A DNA stretch of 64,000 bases from Sacculina carcini. Its lineage: Eukaryota; Arthropoda; Thecostraca; Sacculinidae. This document shows positions 51,535-64,000 of this stretch, in pieces. Both the position numbers and the translations under genes were made by a program. The notes beneath the pieces are model-generated. The model made no database searches and was not told the DNA's origin. It saw only the letters and a list, made by a program, of their open reading frames with translations. Location: assembly GCA_916048095.2 (NCBI GenBank), contig OU696573.1, positions 2,888,035 through 2,952,034 on the forward strand, in the 5' to 3' direction. Position 1 is the stretch's first letter. Each line of letters starts with the position of its first letter.

Positions 51535-54500
51535 CTAGGTCGCCATAAATCTAAAACAGAGCGTATTTTTCTGGCAAGCTGGTGCAGACGGCTCGGCTCT
51601 CCCCTGTCGCCCGGTACAGTCTATAGAACAATACCCGCCATGAGTGACAGTTCTGGGGGTCTTGACATGCAATCTCCCAAAAGCTCTGCCAAAAGCACCA
51701 TCCAGCTGAAAGTCCATCTCTCTACCAATTCTCCACAACACCATACTGACTCGTCTCTGTTTGATCGTCTCTGTTTAGATTGCAGTCATCAGAGGAAGCT
51801 TCATATTCACTGTCCTGGGTGCAACTCGGCCTCCAACAAACACGGTACTTGCTCATCACAAGGTGGAGATGGACTCTCACCGTTCCAAAACTAGGTCTCG
51901 CATATCTCAGACAGTGGATTACAGACAAGTTCCTAACTAGCCCTCGTAGGTGCTTTTGAATGAGCCTACTTCTCCTCCTCCCATGAGTGTGAGACAATGT
52001 CCAAAGCCGTCTCCTTGATAGGCCCTCCTTGGTTAAACCCTCAAGTACTTTGACAAGCTCTTTAGTCTCCCGAATCAGACAGTCCGCAATTTCGTCACGA
52101 TCTGTGAATCCTCCCAATTTTTGATCTATCATAATTTTCCTCCTTCTCAGGCAATTCAGATGCCATGTATGCTCAAACGTCGCTGCAGTGGAGATACAGC
52201 TTTCTAAGTATCGGGTGGCATCCCTGTAGTCCGGAATCGCGGGCAACATGTCCAAAATGTTGGATTCTTGGTCTCCAGTTGTGCCGAATACCCAGAACTT
52301 CTTCCCGAGCACATATTTCCAACAGTGAGTAGGGGTCTCGTAAAACCTGTAAACTTGTCAGAACAAGGCACCACACACCAGTCTCTACCCCTCTTAAAAC
52401 CTCACAAGAGACACACAGATAATCTTTCTTCAACTCTGGTAGCTTCTGTGTCAACGTGCATCGGATTGTCTGCCACGTTGAGCGGTAAGGAGCAATTGTC
52501 AGACCTTACTATACTTGGCTCTAGGTTCACATCTACACCCGTTTCGAGACTGCCAGCAGGCATCACAATTACACCTGGAGCCATGTTTGCCAATCTATGT
52601 AATATTGCTGCATAACACTCTCCTGTCTCATCTTGATAACTTACAATCCTCCGAGGATTCAAAATTATTGGGATGGCAAGGAGGTCTTGTGAGCACCTCT
52701 TCCCCGGGCCAAAGCACCAAGCTATGTTGCTGTCCGGTCACGGTTCTTGATATTTGGGCTTCAGCTCCCCTTTGTTTTCGATGCTCAGCTTCATCCAGCG
52801 GTTGTCAAATGCTGGGATTCTAGGTGTTGCCCCAGAGCTCACAGCTTCTGAAGCTGCTGCGTGCGACCGTACCGCCTGAATGTAAATGGCCTCATCTTCA
52901 AGGCAACAAGGTCTCACTGCGCGGGCAGGCATTTTCATGATGCGTTCGAGCGTCTGGGAGAAACCTTTCGGAATTGTAGTGAACAGATGGGTATAGGTAA
53001 TTTAACAAGTGACTTGGCTCAGAAAGAAGCCTGATTAGCTTGCGAGTTACTGCTGTTGTTATTCGCGAAATCGCCACTGTCCCTCTCTTGCTCGCAGCTC
53101 TCATAATTGCATGTTTGCAGCCGCTCATGACACCTGTCGTTGCAAATTGTGAGATAGGCGAGTCATTCCCTGCAAATGATGACAATCGTCTAATCAACGC
53201 CAAGGCTCTAGGTATGACCCCAACTTGCTCCACAAGGTACAGTGCTAATGCGTGAAGGCAGGCCTCCATGTCCATTAGACAGAACCCAGTCAAGTTCACA
53301 AAACCTGGTAAGGCAGAACTGCTTGACGAGCTCAAGTCCACACTCTGGAGGTGTCTGGACTCCCAATTTACCATGTGTGTCGCCCACTTATCCGTAATGT
53401 ACTAGGCAAGGTCTATTGGGGCTTCAACTATCTCTCGTTCCTCTTTATTTTCGGTTCCGCTCACGAAAATCTCTGTAATCTGCATTCCTAGAGGTAGTTC
53501 AGTATACAATGGTTGTGTCGGTAGGTCGAAGCTCGACCTTCCAACCTCCACAGTACATTCTCGACAATTGAACGACAAAGCCCATCGTCCTGATGTATTC
53601 AACTTCTCGTACTCCATAATACACAGTCTGGATAAGCCACAGAGAATCGACGCCTGAAAACAGCGTATAATCAGTCGATTGCTTCGCGAACCGAACAGTT
53701 GTGTCTGTCATGATCGTACAATGGGTGCTAAAATTGTACAATGAATTGAGCATGACACCGTGAGAAGATGCGTCATCCAATAACCGGTGCTGAATTGACC
53801 CACCAACCACTTTCCTCGTCACACGGACCAAGTCTTCAATCGGCACGGTGGTCTTCTCAGCACACATCCTTAGGAGCAATGTCGCGAGGCTGGAGTTGTC
53901 CCCAACTACCCATGAGAGCATATCAGTGATTTGCTTCAACGACGACACCATGGACGTGCTATCCATAATGGCAAGATTTGATCGTCGAGTCCGCATTGTT
54001 GTCATAGAGCCCACGTAGGGTCGGTGCGGACCTCTTGTGCTCAACTTGTTTGCCCCCTCTTCCACTGTTATCAAGATTGAGCAGCTGGGGTCAATGAGAT
54101 CAGAGTCCTATCTGGAGAGCAAACACTGATCTACAGTTGACGGCATGGTCACTCCTTTCATCTTAATCCCCCATGACTTTTCCCGAAGCTCTTGGCTGAT
54201 GGAGTTACTACAGTCTGAATAAGGTCTTAGAAGGACATCTTCGATAGTCCTTGGACATCACGGCGTCTACATGCTAAAGTCTCGCTCGGATGTACGCTAG
54301 AACTCCTTCATCCATCGAGCTCGCCGGGTGTCTGAAATCTGCTTCTGAGACGTTGGTCCCTTCACTTTGCTCTAAGGTCTGCCGTACACTTCTCGATGTA
54401 CTGTACTGCCCGACGACTTTGTCGCTCAGAGCAACATTTGACAACTTGAACATGTGGACAGCGACACGCGGGTTGAACATCTCCAACTTGAGCAAATCTG

Positions 54501-55512
54501 TCACCAACTCTGACCGCTGCTGTGTAGATTCGATGGCGAACAGATACACGATACCAGGGTTTCTGACGATGAGCGGGAGGTTCTCCTTTACCCTTCTTCT
54601 GATCACGTTCTCGGCGGTGTGAGGCATAGAGAGGTTGAGTGCAAAAGGATTAATAAGTAACAACTCCAAGTCTCGACGTGATGATAGACTGACGTCAGTG
54701 AGCTTGGACACCGACGAAAATATCACAGGATCGTATGTTGACAGGAACATGAGCCACGATACACAGTCTGTAAGTGCATCTGTCTTACCTCGAAATCTAA
54801 AATCACTGAACTGCATGATCGGAAGACCACCAACACACGCGGGTACATACAATAACGAACAAACATCATATTCACACCAACCCCCACACACATCATCCCA
54901 CAGCACATCCGCACATTCAATCAGAGTTAACAAATAAGCACAATGGGGTGTTACGTCCACACTTGCTACTGTTTTGCCCGCGGAAAACAAAGATGAGATC
55001 CTACGAGAGAAAATATGTTTACCATCATTGCTCTCGGAATTGATACGTGAAGCCCGCTTCAACTATGAACTCACGGCTGCACCCCTGAAATGGTAGATCT
55101 TGCTATATTCGAAGAGCACAGTCGAGAGCCAGGTTTCATCGGGCTTCAGTGTCATGCGAAGGCGTGAAGAGCGATCCGCAAGACTCAGCACAAACGCCGA
55201 GATGAAATCATTCGCTGTCTGGCCACGTCGATCAAGAACGTGCTGGGGAGGGATCTCAATGATGATCACCTGATTATCGCCTTGACCCAAGAGTGTAGCT
55301 GTCGTTCCTTTCTCCTCTGCGACTGCAAGAATGGTACACTGTATGTGGAGGATCCACCCCTTCTGTCGCATTCTCTCCAATTATACACAATTATGGGAAG
55401 ATCTGAGAAAATGTAAAAACCCGCTTCAAGCCAAACAATGCATCTAGCTCCATAAAGAGAGGTGAAGATGAGTTGTGGGACATTGATAGACACCACCGAG
55501 AGTTGTCTAGGC
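51535..55512 (-). pseudogene. Endogenous mononegavirus-like L gene, central and C-terminal part (copy 3)
   Basis: Minus-strand frames, in order: 55266-55496 and 55063-55380 (motif A region and GDNQ at 55270-55281), 54274-55062, 53499-54074, 52898-53374, 52402-52662, 51722-52312, 51535-51744. The block at 53499-54074 includes GGSIQHRL; the His-Arg at 53784-53789 fits the HR motif of the L capping (PRNTase) domain. Later frames are a degraded connector/methyltransferase region. At least six frame breaks make it non-functional. It continues the fragment at 57944-59650, from which it is separated by hAT 2. Confidence 0.85.
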
Positions 55513-57943
55513 CAGGGGTCGCCAAACTTTTTTCACAGTGGGCCGGATAACTGAAAGAATGACGAGCGCGGGCCGCATAATCATTCTGTTCAATACTTGC
55601 AAGCCAGAACGAAAACTCTGGGAAAAAAGACGAAAAACTAAGTTTAGTATTCCATGTTAATCAAAAAACAAAGACAACCAAGTTGTTTGCTCACAGACAT
55701 AAGTTGTTCCAAACACTGATGCCATACCAGCGGCAAATTTCTACAATTTCGGAAACTCAGGATCAGGTGAGCAGCGGTAAAATTCGACAAGTTTTCCTTC
55801 TCTGTGCTTCTCTTTCAACAAGTCATTTGCTTGCAAATCAATGAGCTCCAACTGTAGTTCAACTTGCACATCATCGCGGTTACAATCGAACGGATTCTGG
55901 AACAGAAGAATATCACTCTCAGTTCTGTCGAGATCTGAAATTCTCTCCAAAAATGCTTCTTCAAGTCACGAATAATCTTTTTTGGAAAATCGAGGTTGAC
56001 ATCTTCAGCTATTGAAGCGCAAAACTCTCTGAAACAGTGAAAATGAGAGGAGTTTTATCATTCCAGTTGTGCTTCAAACAATGAAAGCTTTCTCCGAAAT
56101 CCTTTGATGATTCTGTAGACATCACAGATGAGGTAATACTTTCCCTGAAGTTTCAAGTTCAGTTCATTCATGTGGGGTGTGATGTCGACCAAAAAAGACA
56201 ACTTTGACAGCCAGATAGGATCTGACAGCTGTGGATCGGCTCTATCTTTTTCAGTGAGAAAAACATATATTTCTTTTCGGAGCTTGTAAAAACAAAACAG
56301 GACTTTACCACAGCTGAGCCATCTCACTGCTGTGTAATAAGGCAAGTCACAGAAATCAGAATAAATTTCTTCAAGAAAAGCCTGGAACTGAAGGTGATTG
56401 AGTGCATGTCCCCGAATGAAATTCACAGCAGAAACGACTGGTTTCAGTACACAAGAAAAATCTAAGGTTTTCCCACTGAGTGCTTGCTGATGTATGATGC
56501 AGTGTATGAACAGAGCGCCTGGAATTTGAAGATCTTCCAACTGAGTCCTGATCTGCCCCACCAGACCCTACCTCCCTCCAGGCATGTTTTTACCTCCATC
56601 AACTGCAACACCTCGAAGCTGATTCCACTGAAGGTTGTAGTCTTGCAAAGTTTTCTGCACTTCCATGAAAATGTATTTTCCAGTTGTTGTTCCATGCATG
56701 CTGCAAACGGATGCCAACTCTTCTGTTATCTGAAAGTCCAAATTGACACCACGAATGAATACGAGAAGTTGTGACGTACTGGAGATATCAGTGGACTCAT
56801 CCAGCGCCAGAGAATACCACAGGAAGTTCCTAGCTTTCTCACGTATCTGTAGCTCTATGTTCTCTCCAAGTTCTTCTGTTCTCCGCAAAACTAAACTTGT
56901 CGAAAGGCTGATACTTCCAAACAAATCGGTTTTCTCAGGACACAAGTCATTTGCTGCTTCCATCATACACGCTTTGACGAAGTTGCCATCAGTAAACGGT
57001 TTTCCTCGGACTGCCATCTTATGCACTATTTTGTAACTTGTACGAGTGACAGATTAATTTTCAGCAAACTTTCTCGTGAAGACGTTTATTTGAGTTTCTA
57101 AACCACGTTTCATGGACTCATATTTCTCATAGCGTAACTTTCCAGAAAACTTTGAATATGTTGATAGATGTTTTGTTTCATAGTGACGCCTAATATTGTA
57201 CTCTTTCAAAACGGAAACACTTTCGCTACATATCACACAACTAGCTTTCTGGTCCTTTGTATCCACAAAGAAGTACTTTACTCCCCATTCTTCATTGAAA
57301 ACGCGACACTCGGCGTCCACTTTTCTTTTCTTAGAAGCCATAATGAAGGGTGAGGAAAACGGGATCTGAAAATAAAAAGAAATTGAATTAGAAGCATAAT
57401 TAATACCCTATTGAAACATAAGTAAAGCAGAAGATTCAGGGGTCACTGCACAGTGTGGCAAAAATTCATTGTAAACAATTTGCCACACTGTGCACTGGTG
57501 AAACTACGGCTCACCAAATGTATATATAAAGCTTATAGGTACATTTAGTAATAGAATATATCACATAATAAGGTGAGGTGAATAACACGAGGCTTCTATA
57601 GCATTATTATACTATGTTTGTTACTTTATGACCTCTAATCACACTTGTAGTCCACTTACCTATCACTGTCAAACAAAGAAATCCTTGTTACATACCTATA
57701 TAATGGATGACAGGCAAAAAGAAGTAAATATTACTGGAGCGTCGGACCTGTGTTGACAGCCGGACTCATCTAGGGGTGGGAAAGATGCGTGTTTGTGTGT
57801 GTAGCCATGGAAATCATGGTGACGTCAGAGCGTAGGCGGAGCTACCACGAGCCGAGGAAGGACGTCAGTTCACCGTCGACGGGCCTGGTGAATTGACGTC
57901 GCGGGCCGGATTCGGCCCGCGGGCCGTAGTTTGGTGACCCCTG
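55513..57943 (-). mobile_element. hAT transposon 2 (2431 bp), GTF2IRD2-like
   Basis: Termini CAGGGGTCGCCAAACTT / TTTGGTGACCCCTG with perfect 8-bp duplication GTCTAGGC (55505-55512 and 57944-57951). It sits inside the viral L gene. Confidence 0.92.
55741..57341 (-). pseudogene. hAT transposase (GTF2IRD2/FAM200-like), frame-broken
   Basis: Frames 57054-57341, 56568-57026, 56058-56561 and 55741-55950. The N-terminus MASKKRKVDAECRVFNEEWG and a BED finger (CVICSESV...HYETKH) lead to LALDESTDISSTSQLLVFIR, the hAT catalytic-region signature. Near-continuous; three stop or frame breaks. Confidence 0.85.
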
Positions 57944-59650
57944 GTCTAGGCTGACAAAACCATACTTTGGCTCTTCCGCCCCGAAGGTTGCTGTCATGGC
58001 ACAAAGGGTATCAAGCAGGACTTTTTCCGACATAGTCGTGGACTGTTCACGAATGAACGGGAAGATGTTCTTCGCAATGTTCCGATCAGTTGATGTCTGA
58101 TATATGCGCAACTCCTGCGTCAGCTTACAGAAACACCTTGCATTCTTGACCTTCGCTTCCTTCTCCTTCATGATGGCTATCATTATTCTCCACTCATAGG
58201 GTATGTCGCCCTCCTCGATCTTTTCCAACACCTGCTTGACTGATAGGTTCGGTTCACACAGACACTTAACACGCTCTCTTCACGACCCTTCCTCATTGGT
58301 GCTCTGGAACCGTAGATCACTTGACGAGCATGCCGATCAAATCCTGTGATCGTCTCGTCTCGTCCAGTGCAGACTGCTTTATCCGTCAGGAGCTCAGACA
58401 TGTCAGTCGTGTAATCGTAGCTCATATTTTTCTCCAACAATACTAAATCAAAGTCTGAAGTTGACCAACCTCCCGCTCCGGTCTCCAGCCACTTACCCTC
58501 TCTCACGGAGCGTTCGATGCCGGTTCTGACACACGGGAGCAACAAACATTTTTGGCCACTGACTGTACCTTGAAAAATATGAGCGGATAAACACCTTTCT
58601 AAACATGTTGCGCGTCTCGGCTGCAACTCCCTCTCCTACCACCGAGTTATCAGTCATTCTTTCCCTTAGGTCAGCTGCGGTCTTCACTGAGTCAACAACA
58701 ACAACAACAGGGAAGCCGAACGATTTCCACAATCCACTGATCTCTAGCCGCATTTTCGCTTCGGTGCCTGTGCACACAGGCGACATCATGAACTTGAATG
58801 TGCGAGTGTTCATGATCCACTGTTGGAGTTTCCGCAGTTGCTGGCCGAACGAGAGCCTCATGACCTTCTCGTGACTCTCCAAGACAACTGCTATCCTGAG
58901 CGATGGTATCAGTTTCCAGACAGACGAAAACTCATTCCGATGGGCAATCAGGTCTGCACGTCCAGCCGACATGAATCGACTGACTTCATTGTACAGAGAA
59001 AAACCTGGGTACTTTCCATAGACATCTGCAATATTGCTGTAAAGCAGTTCTTCTTCATGGCTCTCGATGAGGGAGAGCGTACTCAGCCAAATAGCATATG
59101 TGCCGAATATATTCTTCGATGGATGTCCTCTCTGTCCGAGCATCACTACAACGATGTCACCGTAAAACTCAGCCTGGATCCGAAGCTCTGTCACCTTCTT
59201 GTAAGCTCCAACTTTTGCATCCATCTTTCGATATGCAGCAGCGAACCATCTCTTCCAACTGTTCCATATTTCAACCCCATCTGACATAATGTCTGCTGGG
59301 CAAACGTGTACTTGTCTGGTGCCTGCAGACGTTGTGAGCGACCTGTCTATAGCAGCATGATAAACCCTTAAGGCAGTTGTCACAGAACGACCCAAGCTAG
59401 GTCTGTCTTTGCTGAGGTAAGGAGGACATGACTCAATGTGGGAGCAGAGATCTGCCTGGAAGGACTTCCAATTGTAAGATCGAACCAATTCACGGTGATC
59501 CTTCAGAAGCAACCGGTGCTCATTCTTCAACTCTTCGGGCCTGTTGATGTTATCACGGATGCAGCTCATCTCGCTATCGAGAATGATAGACGCCAGGTGG
59601 CGGTCTACGCGAAACACACTGCTCATTTCACTGAAAAATCCAATGGCTTA
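57944..59650 (-). pseudogene. Endogenous mononegavirus-like L gene, N-terminal part (copy 3)
   Basis: Frames 58493-59626 (377 codons), 58183-58626 and 57842-58231 cover the N-terminal third of L up to just before motif A. ISGLWKSFGFPVVVVVDS corresponds to the conserved GLWRHWGHP-type block, and MIAIMKEKEAKVKNARCF to the KERELK block of mononegavirus polymerases. Frames shift at about 58500 and 58200. The family within Mononegavirales cannot be set by eye. Confidence 0.85.
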
Positions 59651-59693
59651 GTATAGAAACAAAACACATTTTACTAACAAGGTGAGAGTTTGA

Positions 59694-60575
59694 TTACTTT
59701 TCATTTGTCGGTGTAATGACGGTTTTATCATTATCACCGTTCTTGTTGTCATCATCTTCCTCAATACAGATAACTTTGGTGACTATATCACCGCTGCCAG
59801 ACAACGCTGCAGATGATGATGACGCAGATGATGTTTGTTCTGATAGCATTGTTGATGATGATGGTGCCGGTAAGACAGTGGATGTCTTGGATGACATGTC
59901 ACAACGACGACGCTTGTGTGGCACTGTCGCGTCGGTTGACGGGCTTCTACTGCGGGTCTGACGACGACAACGAACATGTGGAAGAGGATGGTGAAGGTGT
60001 CCTGGAGAGATCACACATCAGCTCTTCGATGTCTCCGAGAAGTGATTGCTGAATTATCTGACAAACATCAGATAATGATGCAACAACAGGTAATGATGAT
60101 GAGAACGGTGATGTGAGATGCGACATCACCGATGCGAATGGGGAGCAGATATTCTGTTGTTGAAGTTTTTCCTGAGACTGACTTCGACGCTGCTCAGCGT
60201 CGTCACAATTCGTCGAAGCAGAAGATGATAGTGAATTGGCCGAGACAATTCCTGAGTTTGTACAGTTGGCCTTGATTTCGGTGGCTGCTTTCTGGAGCTG
60301 CCTTGAGCCGACCACTCGCCGGCCGGAGATATTCTTCGCCAGTGTTGACGGTCGACCTCTTAGGTAAGGCTTGCTAGCAGTGCGACGAAGGCACAAGGTA
60401 CGACGTCGTTGTCGCTGGTAAAAACTCAGCTGTCGCCGCTTACTAATGCCAGTGTTGTGATGAAGACGTGTCGGTCTACGGACAGACCGCTGACACGCCG
60501 ACACCGACAACGGCATCGAAGGATGATGATCATGATTATGATGATGGGAGGTGATGGAATTGACATAGCTGATTA
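59694..60575 (-). pseudogene. Partial duplicated copy of the USP gene
   Basis: Closely matches 45260-43850 (the disordered N-terminal region) but lacks the catalytic domain, has an internal deletion of about 500 bp, and is split into two frames (59947-60516, 59694-60014). It abuts the viral L N-terminus. Confidence 0.88.
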
Positions 60576-61442
60576 ATTGTCATAACTCATAATTGTTATA
60601 TCCGCCGCCGCAAAGGCGGTTCGCGGGCTATCTAAGAAAGCCATGATCCTATCAGCCGAGTGCCGGATAGCACCAGCCACTCGTCTCGAAGGGCGGGCAT
60701 GTTCTGGAACCGCCGTAGTTTCAGTCTCTGCCTCTCGCTTCGTGTCCCTTTTCTCTCGTCCCACACTGACAGACTGATCGTCACCTTCCTGGGTCTTCTT
60801 GGATTGCCGTATAACACGTCCGGTGTCCGGCGTCTTCTCGTGTTCTGCTCCTGCAGGCGCGGAAAGGACCACATGTTCGCAGGCCACAGAATTGCACACG
60901 TCCGCGTGCACAACCAATCGCAACGCCCGCATGGCACATGGCTCTTGTTTGACCAATCCCCCCAGGCGTACACCCTATTCGTAATCCCTCCCTGGACCTT
61001 GATCCTCGCGCACATCAGGCAGCTGCTGGATGGTCAGTGGGGCGGGAGGAAGCACAGCATCCAGGCTTGTGCGGGTCGATGCTGGCACCACCTGCGGGAG
61101 CACTTTTTCGACTGTGATCTTTTTTGTCGTGGCGGCGATGGTCTCATACGCCTCTTGGATCGTACGCTGATGCTGATCGTATGCATCCTGCTTGCGCTGT
61201 ACCATCAGCTTCATGAGCTTGACTGACGGGTTGGATGCGCAGAGGTAGATCAGGCCGCAACCGTTACCGCACTTGTGTGCGGCGACGTTTGTGGTAAACA
61301 CAGGCGCCCGGCAACCGGTGCCGTCTGTGACCGAAGATGTCTGATCGGATTTGGTCCTTCCCAGCTCTACGAACTGTTCGGGGATGGGGTTTTCCGAGAT
61401 ACTGGTGGCAGTTACACTTATGGCTTCTATATTATTGTGCAA
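60573..61442 (-). pseudogene. Unknown degraded gene, possibly viral
   Basis: Two overlapping minus frames (60975-61442 and 60573-60956). The first has a Cys/His patch (AAHKCGNGCGLIYLCAS) and a helix (VQRKQDAYDQHQRTIQEAYE); the second is charged (KKTQEGDDQSVSVGREKRDT). No family recognised. Position upstream of L on the same strand would fit a viral N/P-type gene, which is inference only. Confidence 0.4.
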
Positions 61443-63456
61443 ATTTCATTCATCTTGTATTGAAACACTTCTCACTTAGCGTTGTTCTATTTTCAAGAGT
61501 ATTTTCTTATTGATTGTTCTATGCAGAGACGTACGCTATGACGGCACTGTCCGCCTGGTCAACAATCCGCTGCAACATGGCGGTCCGCCGTACGCCTATG
61601 GATCTGGGCGTACTTCTGACTTGAACTGCCACGTGTTCCGAAGCGTGGTGATAACGATGCCCTTTACCAACCCCAGTCCATGCTCTTCGTGATGGAGTGA
61701 CATTGTGGCGATCCCAGCTGCATTGAGAGTCGTCGACCAGTCCGCGTTCCCTTAAAAGCACACCTGTAATTGCTGTCCTACGGGATATGGAAATATTTCC
61801 GCTTTAGGGCCTTGCCTGTATGGGTACAGAGAGCCTGACTATAACTTGTTCTCCCTAACATTGGAACCTTCACTTTGTTAAGCTCATCGCTTGGTAGTGA
61901 ATCAATGTGAGCGACATTGTCGGATAGTACCACATCGGATGGTACCACAGCGTCATTCCTCGGGCAAAGTTATCGACATTTCTGCAATCCCCTGCCATGA
62001 GTGCTGTAGCGCCTTCGACGTTGTAGGGGTTAAGTATTAGAACCCTGCTCCCCGCGAGTATCTCAGTCGTAATTAACCAATCGCCCAGCAACAGAATTGG
62101 CGTCTTTCTAGACTGACCAAAGGTCAAGAGGACTTGATCTAGAGCCAATACTGAGTCTTTCCTGAGAAGATTATGGTAATGCCGTTTGCCATGAGGATAT
62201 GGCGGTCGTCTTTTCCCATACCTTTCACACCACTGTGGATCATCCATCATCCGCAGTTGATCATCCATCACCCACCCTCCGGATTGTGGGTCTTGATCGT
62301 CGCCATGGACGAGTCTCGTACGTGTTCAGGCTGTGGGACCCACCCGGTACTGAGAGCAGCGTGTGCATTAGCGTCGTGGGACAAGACGGTATACTACGCC
62401 GTCTGCTTTAGTACTGTTTTTGACCTCAGTTCAGTCGCGCATATCCTGCCACTGCTGTTTGGTATCCTGAACCTTATACAATCCCATGGCATATTGCCCC
62501 TGGTGTTACCAACTACAGTCAGCGCCATAAATATTGGCTCGGTTAAATTTTTCTGCGTAAGACACGAACACGAATACAACATGATACATTTATTCAACGT
62601 TTTCAGTACTTTGTGGGAAGTCCCTTTCTTTCTTGATACAACTCAACAATCGTCGTGGAGCGGATTCAGCAAGTCGCTGGAGCAATGTTGGGTCCAGGTT
62701 TTCCCAGATGTTACCAATCTCCTTCACCAGCTTAGGTACTGTTGAGGTGTCCCTTTTGCGGAGTATTCAATTAATGAGTACCCAAAGGTTATCAGTTGGA
62801 TTGAGATCGGGACTATTGCCGGGTCAGTCAGATATGAAATCACTCTGACGGACTCGAATCATTCTTTGATGAGTTTTCCAGTGTGAGCAGGAGCTCCATC
62901 ATGTATAAAGCTCTCACTTCTGCACGCGTCGAAGCAATCCTAGTGCTCACATAGCAGCTCCAAATACACTTTTTATTGACTGAAGTGTTTTATGCAGTAC
63001 TCCCGGTGCCATGGTATCTAACTTCCCAGTGCCATGGTATCCAAACGCGCCCCAGACCATGCTACTATCTGGGTGTTTCACTGTTTCTTATGTGTATTTA
63101 GAGTTGCAGGTATCTGGCCCAGTCTCAATGTCACCTTTTCTCCTCTGTTCCCACTGACGTTAAACGTCGCCTCGTCACTCCACAACACTTTTCCACTTCT
63201 CGTCGTTCCAGCTTTGGTATCGCTTGCAAAATTGCGTTCTGTTTCGCCTCTGTGTATCTGTGAGCATTGGTTTGCGACACGGTGTGCGATGCTCGAATCC
63301 CAGATCATGTTTTAGGCGGCGTTGGATCGTCCTCACAGATACCTCGCACAGAAGTTTTGGATTTTGTTCTTTAATTTCCTTGGCCGTTACTCTGAATTCG
63401 GCGTCCACTTGTCTCCGGATCACTTTCAGAGTTATGATAGATGTTTTCCTGGACCG
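61430..63456. repeat. Segmental duplication, copy 2
   Basis: Matches 45640-46871 in two blocks, separated by 61557-62322. Confidence 0.85.
61519..62271 (-). pseudogene. Unknown degraded gene, possibly viral
   Basis: Frames 61870-62271 (PILLLGDWLITTEILAGSRV, NPYNVEGATALMAGDCRNVD) and 61519-61761. Protein-like but broken; not recognised. It lies within the stretch absent from duplication copy 1. Confidence 0.38.
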
Positions 63457-63893
63457 TCCAGACCTCTTTATTTGGAGTGGTGGATAGTCACCTGTAACTC
63501 TACATTTTTTCCACCTCTGTTGATTGCGAAGTGCTACTCCGGTTGGGGCAGATATATATTTGTTGGACTTTCCAGCCATAAAGAGCGATGATATTTGCTC
63601 ACTTGTCAGCTCTGGACTTCAAGGCGTTATCGAATAATAAAATACAAAAACCTGTATCAACAAGTATACTGACAAAATCCGACAACCGCTCAAAATTTGA
63701 TCTACTTTCACTGAAGCTCAACAAGCAATTTGATCGATTATGATTGATGGTATGTATTAGGCTCCACCCACGCTGTATCATGCTCAAGCGCCAATACTTT
63801 TGTCGTTTTGCTTCCATGGTTACAGTATGACCATGATAAGTCGACCTAAGTATTGGCGCGCGATTTTCGCGCCAGTAATTATGGCGCTGACTG
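62516..63893 (-). mobile_element. Tc1/mariner element (1378 bp), complete ends
   Basis: Inverted termini CAGTCAGCGCCATAA / TTATGGCGCTGACTG flanked by TA (62514-62515 and 63894-63895). The size is typical. Confidence 0.9.
62600..63579 (-). pseudogene. Tc1-type transposase, frame-broken
   Basis: Starts at ATG 63579 (MAGKSNKYISAPTG). The helix-turn-helix region includes SVRTIQRRLKHDLGFEHRTP; VLWSDEATFNVSGN carries the second catalytic Asp. A frameshift near 63200 and stops below 63078 interrupt it; the region near 62900 still shows FIHDGAPAHT. Confidence 0.85.
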
Positions 63894-64000
63894 TATAATC
63901 AACAACTTGGTGGAACCGTTTCTTGAAGCACAACAGTACTCGAGGCATGGATGGAAGATCTGGTTTGTCGCGTTGTTCATATCTGGCTCCGTCAACAGGT
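63894..64000. other. Flank of Tc1 element at window end
   Basis: Unique sequence; nothing recognised. Confidence 0.5.

Overview
The window is animal (metazoan) nuclear DNA: spliced genes with GT-AG and a few GC-AG introns, several transposon classes, tRNA-derived SINEs, and CA/TG microsatellites on an unusual scale. Protein matches to vertebrate families are clear but distant, so I infer an invertebrate. I cannot name the species.

Layout. 1-3499: a CR1/Jockey-type LINE with an intact 996-codon ORF. 3871-11648 (minus): the 5' half of an F-spondin-like gene in eight phase-compatible exons: signal peptide, reeler domain, spondin_N domain and first TSP1 repeat. 12952-36964 (minus): an 18-exon gene whose exon phases all fit. 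It predicts about 1165 residues with two degenerate EF-hand-like units, coiled coils, a long acidic/Ser-rich middle, a single C-terminal membrane segment and a tail ending in PPI. I read it as a KASH5-like LINC-complex protein. An intronless 450-codon ORF of unknown function (17637-18989) is nested in one of its introns. 37916-41384 (plus): a TEX14-like gene with ankyrin repeats and a pseudokinase, arranged head to head with the KASH5-like gene about 0.95 kb away. In vertebrates both families act in germ cells. 41720-41984: a solo LTR. 42740-45340 (minus): an intronless USP37/26/29-type deubiquitinase.

45640-64000 is a mosaic of mobile and viral DNA. It holds two broken copies of a mononegavirus-type polymerase (L) gene on the minus strand, one nearly full length and one partial. 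Two complete hAT transposons with target-site duplications interrupt this region. There are also two copies of a Tc1/mariner element with shared flanking sequence (a segmental duplication), a broken partial copy of the USP gene, and several unassigned degenerate ORFs that may derive from the same virus.

Many introns of the KASH5-like and TEX14-like genes carry AC-rich repeats near the 5' end and TG-rich repeats near the 3' end, in the sense of the transcript. These could pair and bring the splice sites together. All exon models come from reading splice signals, phases and family similarity by eye. No alignment, search or folding program was run.
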